Assembly (NCBI RefSeq): GCF_021347895.1
Contig: NC_067118.1
Span: forward strand, 35,515,755 to 35,579,754
Direction: 5' to 3'
Length of the DNA: 64,000 bases
DNA from: Acanthochromis polyacanthus
Lineage: Eukaryota; Chordata; Actinopteri; Pomacentridae
The notes under the pieces were generated by a model, which saw only the letters and a list, made by a program, of their open reading frames with translations, made no database searches and had not been told where the DNA came from. Positions within the stretch are counted from its first letter, which is position 1. Each line of letters starts with the position of its first letter. Of this stretch, positions 61,687-64,000 are shown in pieces. The position numbers were made by a program, and so were the translations under genes.

Positions 61687-62277
61687 ATGAAGAAGATAGA
61701 AGAAAAGCTGCAAAGATACTGATCCCAAAGAAGAGCGCTGCAGTGGAGTCGTGACAGAAGTCAGCTTCTGGATGACAAAAAAAAAGATGCAGAAGAGGCT
61801 GAAATCAGAGAAGAGTAGATCCGCTCACTTCACTGTCATCTCTCTGCTTTGGGGAAAAGGAAAACTGAGCAGATCAGCGCTCTTCAACAGAGGCTCTGCA
61901 CCCAAAAATAAGAACCTGAATGTGTGAGAGTCTGCTGATGAATCAAGAGAGTCCAGCAAGCTTCAGAGCATCGAATAGAAGTGGCAGGACAAAGCTGGCA
62001 AGCCGACCAAAAGAGACGCACACGTTCATTTGGACACCTTGACCTGGATGAGTTGTGAAGATTCATCTCTGAAAACAGCCAACTGAGAAGTAAAGCTCTT
62101 GAGGAAAGAATACAGAGGACATTAGCTGAGAAAGAGGAGCATTATCACAAAGAGCTCAAACAGAAAGAACAGAGGTTTCTGTTGCTAAATGCTAGAAAGA
62201 AGAGTTGGGAGAAGAAAGCCCAGCAGCTGGAGGAGAAAAAACAATTGAGTAACAATGAAATTGAAAGTTATTTATAA
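61687..62277 (+). pseudogene. Decayed coiled-coil protein frame
   Basis: One reading frame of 197 codons from ATG (61687) to TAA (62275-62277) holds a continuous Glu/Lys/Gln-rich, helix-like sequence interrupted by six in-frame stops and no frameshift. Segments: MKKIEEKLQRY, DRSQLLDDKKKDAEEAEIRE, TEQISALQQRLCTQK, RFISENSQLRSKALEERIQR, EKEEHYHKELKQKEQRF and KKAQQLEEKKQL. Leu/Ile recur at heptad-like spacing. No introns are needed. It could be a dead processed copy or an exon of a decayed gene. I do not recognise the parent. Confidence 0.5.
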
Positions 62278-63007
62278 AGATATTGAAATAAACCTGTGGA
62301 CATGCGATAAATCCACACTGGACTCCCACACTACTTTATATTAAATAACTCAGAAAGCCTTGGAGTCTTGCCAGTCTTTTCTTCAGGAGGAAATGATGTC
62401 ATGTGATCTGGAATTAACACACTTCCTTGAGAGGTGTTTTTGTAATGGGTAACTTAGTTGAAAGTGATTTCTCGGACACTGGTACTATTTGTTATTTTCC
62501 ATATAAAGTTTGATATATTGCCAAAAAAGACATATCTGTCATGAGTATCTCAACTTAGTAAAAAGAACACAATCAAAACAGTTTTTGAAAAAGCTCATTG
62601 TATTGTTGTTTACCTAATTAGAAAGTGGTTGTTATTTAATTTGGGTTATTTAGTTGACATTTTAGTGATATCCACTCTTTTTTTTATTAAGTGATTGTTT
62701 CCATAATAAATAATTATGGAATATGTAAAGACATGATCATAATCAACATAAAAATTGTATATATTTTTTTGATTTTGAGAAAATATATGCAAGATATATC
62801 CCATGAATTTCTAAGTCCCTCAACTGTATATTTGCCCATACACTTCTAGTTAAAATATCAGGACATTCAGCTGTTTCACTAAGTCTTTTCAAAATGTGAA
62901 TATAAAAATACCATATCTGACCTTATTAATTACACGTTTCCCACTGGTAAGATCAAGCACTCTGTCACCCTCTAGTGGCAGCAGTGTTGTTACAGGAGGT
63001 ACAGTCA
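62278..63007. other. Spacer without recognised gene
   Basis: AT-rich non-coding sequence. Nothing recognised. Confidence 0.4.
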
Positions 63008-63009
63008 TA

Positions 63010-64000
63010 CACTCAACAAAAATATAAACGCAACACTTTTGTTTTTGCTCCCATTTTTTTATGAGATGAACTCAAAGATCTAAAACTTTTTCCACAAACA
63101 CAATATCACCATTTCTCTCAAATATTGTTCACAAATCTGTCTAAATCTGTGATAGTGAGCACTTCTCCTTTGCTGAGATAATCCATCCCACCTCACAGGT
63201 GTGCCATATCAAGATGCTGATTAGACACCATGATTAGTGCACAGGTGTGCCTTAGACTGCCCACAATAAAAGGACACTCTGAACTGTGCAGTTTTGTTTC
63301 ACTGGGGGAAGGGGGGTCCACTCCTCTTCAATGGCTGTGCGAAGTTACTGGATATTGGCGGGAACTGGTACACGCTGTCCTATACGCCGATCCAGAGCAT
63401 CCCAAACATGCTCAATGGGTGACATGTCCGGTGAGTATGCTGGCCATGCAAGAACTGGGACGTTTTCAGCTTCCAAGAATTGTGTACAGATCCTTGCACT
63501 GACGAACTGGAGTCAGGTCGAGACCCCAATGAGGATGACGAGCATGCAGATGAGCTTCCCTGAGACGGTTTATGACAGTTTGTGCAGAAATTCTTTGCTT
63601 ATGCAAACCGATTGTTTCAGCAGCTGTCCGAGTGGCTGGTCTCAGACCATCTTGGAGGTGAACATGCTGGATGTGGAGGTCCTGGGCTGGTGTGGTTACA
63701 CGGTTGTGAGGCTGGTTGAATGTACTGCCAAATTCTCTGAAACGCCTTTGGAGGCAGCTTATGGTAGAGAAATGAACATTCAATACACCAGCAACAGCTC
63801 TGGTTGACATTCCTGCTGTCAGCATGCCAATTGCACGCTCCCTCAAATCTTGCCACATTTGTGGCATTGTGCTGTGTGATAAAACTGCACCTTTCAGAGT
63901 GGCCTTTTATTGTGGGTAGTCTAAGGCACACCTGTGCACTAATCATGGTGTCTAATCAGCATCTTGATATGGCACACCTGTGAGGTGGGATGGATTATCT
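63010..64000 (-). mobile_element. Internally deleted Tc1-like transposon, runs off the window end
   Basis: Same family as 52611-54104, inserted in the opposite orientation. TA precedes it at 63008-63009. The inverted repeat 63010-63275 is followed by the 3' end of the transposase. At about 63500 the sequence jumps to the N-terminal half, losing about 355 nt that encode the first catalytic Asp region. The transposase start ([16 protein letters not shown]) is at 63867 on the minus strand. The other inverted repeat starts at about 63900 and is cut by the window end. Non-autonomous, but both ends may still be mobilisable. Confidence 0.92.
63466..63867 (-). pseudogene. Tc1 transposase, internally deleted
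   Basis: Reads the DNA-binding half ([20 protein letters not shown], then [20 protein letters not shown]) and ends soon after the deletion junction in [12 protein letters not shown] small loss near 63705 removes part of the GRPR-like linker. The catalytic core is gone. Confidence 0.85.

Overview
This window is vertebrate genomic DNA, most likely from a teleost fish and probably a percomorph. The genes are split into many small exons with GT-AG introns, (TG)n arrays are long, and introns and spacers carry fish-type mobile elements: Tc1, hAT and piggyBac-like miniature elements, a tRNA-derived retroposon and LINE tails. I rebuilt every gene below by hand from splice sites, reading-frame phase and remembered family sequences. 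No database search was run.

Layout. 1-6973 (+): 3' two thirds of plakophilin-1 (pkp1; 12 coding exons, start lies upstream). 7000-13830: spacer with a 360-bp fold-back element, a degraded retroposon, a dead Tc1 element and a (TG)63 array. 14058-22704 (-): cardiac troponin T (tnnt2; 15 coding exons, 287 aa). 24022-30076 (-): ladinin-1 (lad1; 13 coding exons, 452 aa). 30100-35600: spacer with nested transposons. 36104-38409 (-): slow skeletal troponin I (tnni1; 7 coding exons including a 7-nt microexon, 188 aa), promoter near 40300. 45370-45789 (-): phlda3 (single coding exon, 139 aa). 47519-54768 (-): csrp1 (5 coding exons, 193 aa), with a complete Tc1 element in intron 1. 57400-64000: mostly non-coding, with a decayed HECT ubiquitin-ligase fragment, a decayed coiled-coil frame, an hAT miniature element and a second, internally deleted Tc1 copy that runs off the end.

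The order PKP1-TNNT2-LAD1-TNNI1-PHLDA3-CSRP1 is, as I recall it, the order on human 1q32.1, so this is a conserved block. Two genes make epithelial adhesion or anchoring proteins (pkp1, lad1), two make subunits of the troponin complex (tnnt2, tnni1), csrp1 is a muscle and actin-associated LIM protein, and phlda3 is a p53-induced Akt inhibitor.

Most useful observations: a 19/20 match to the p53 element about 220 bp upstream of phlda3; MEF2, CArG and GATA sites packed between lad1 and tnnt2; a MEF2 site upstream of a TATA-like box at tnni1; a one-base frameshift in pkp1; a GC splice donor in tnnt2; and several transposons with exact target-site duplications. I found no sign of a wholly new biological system.
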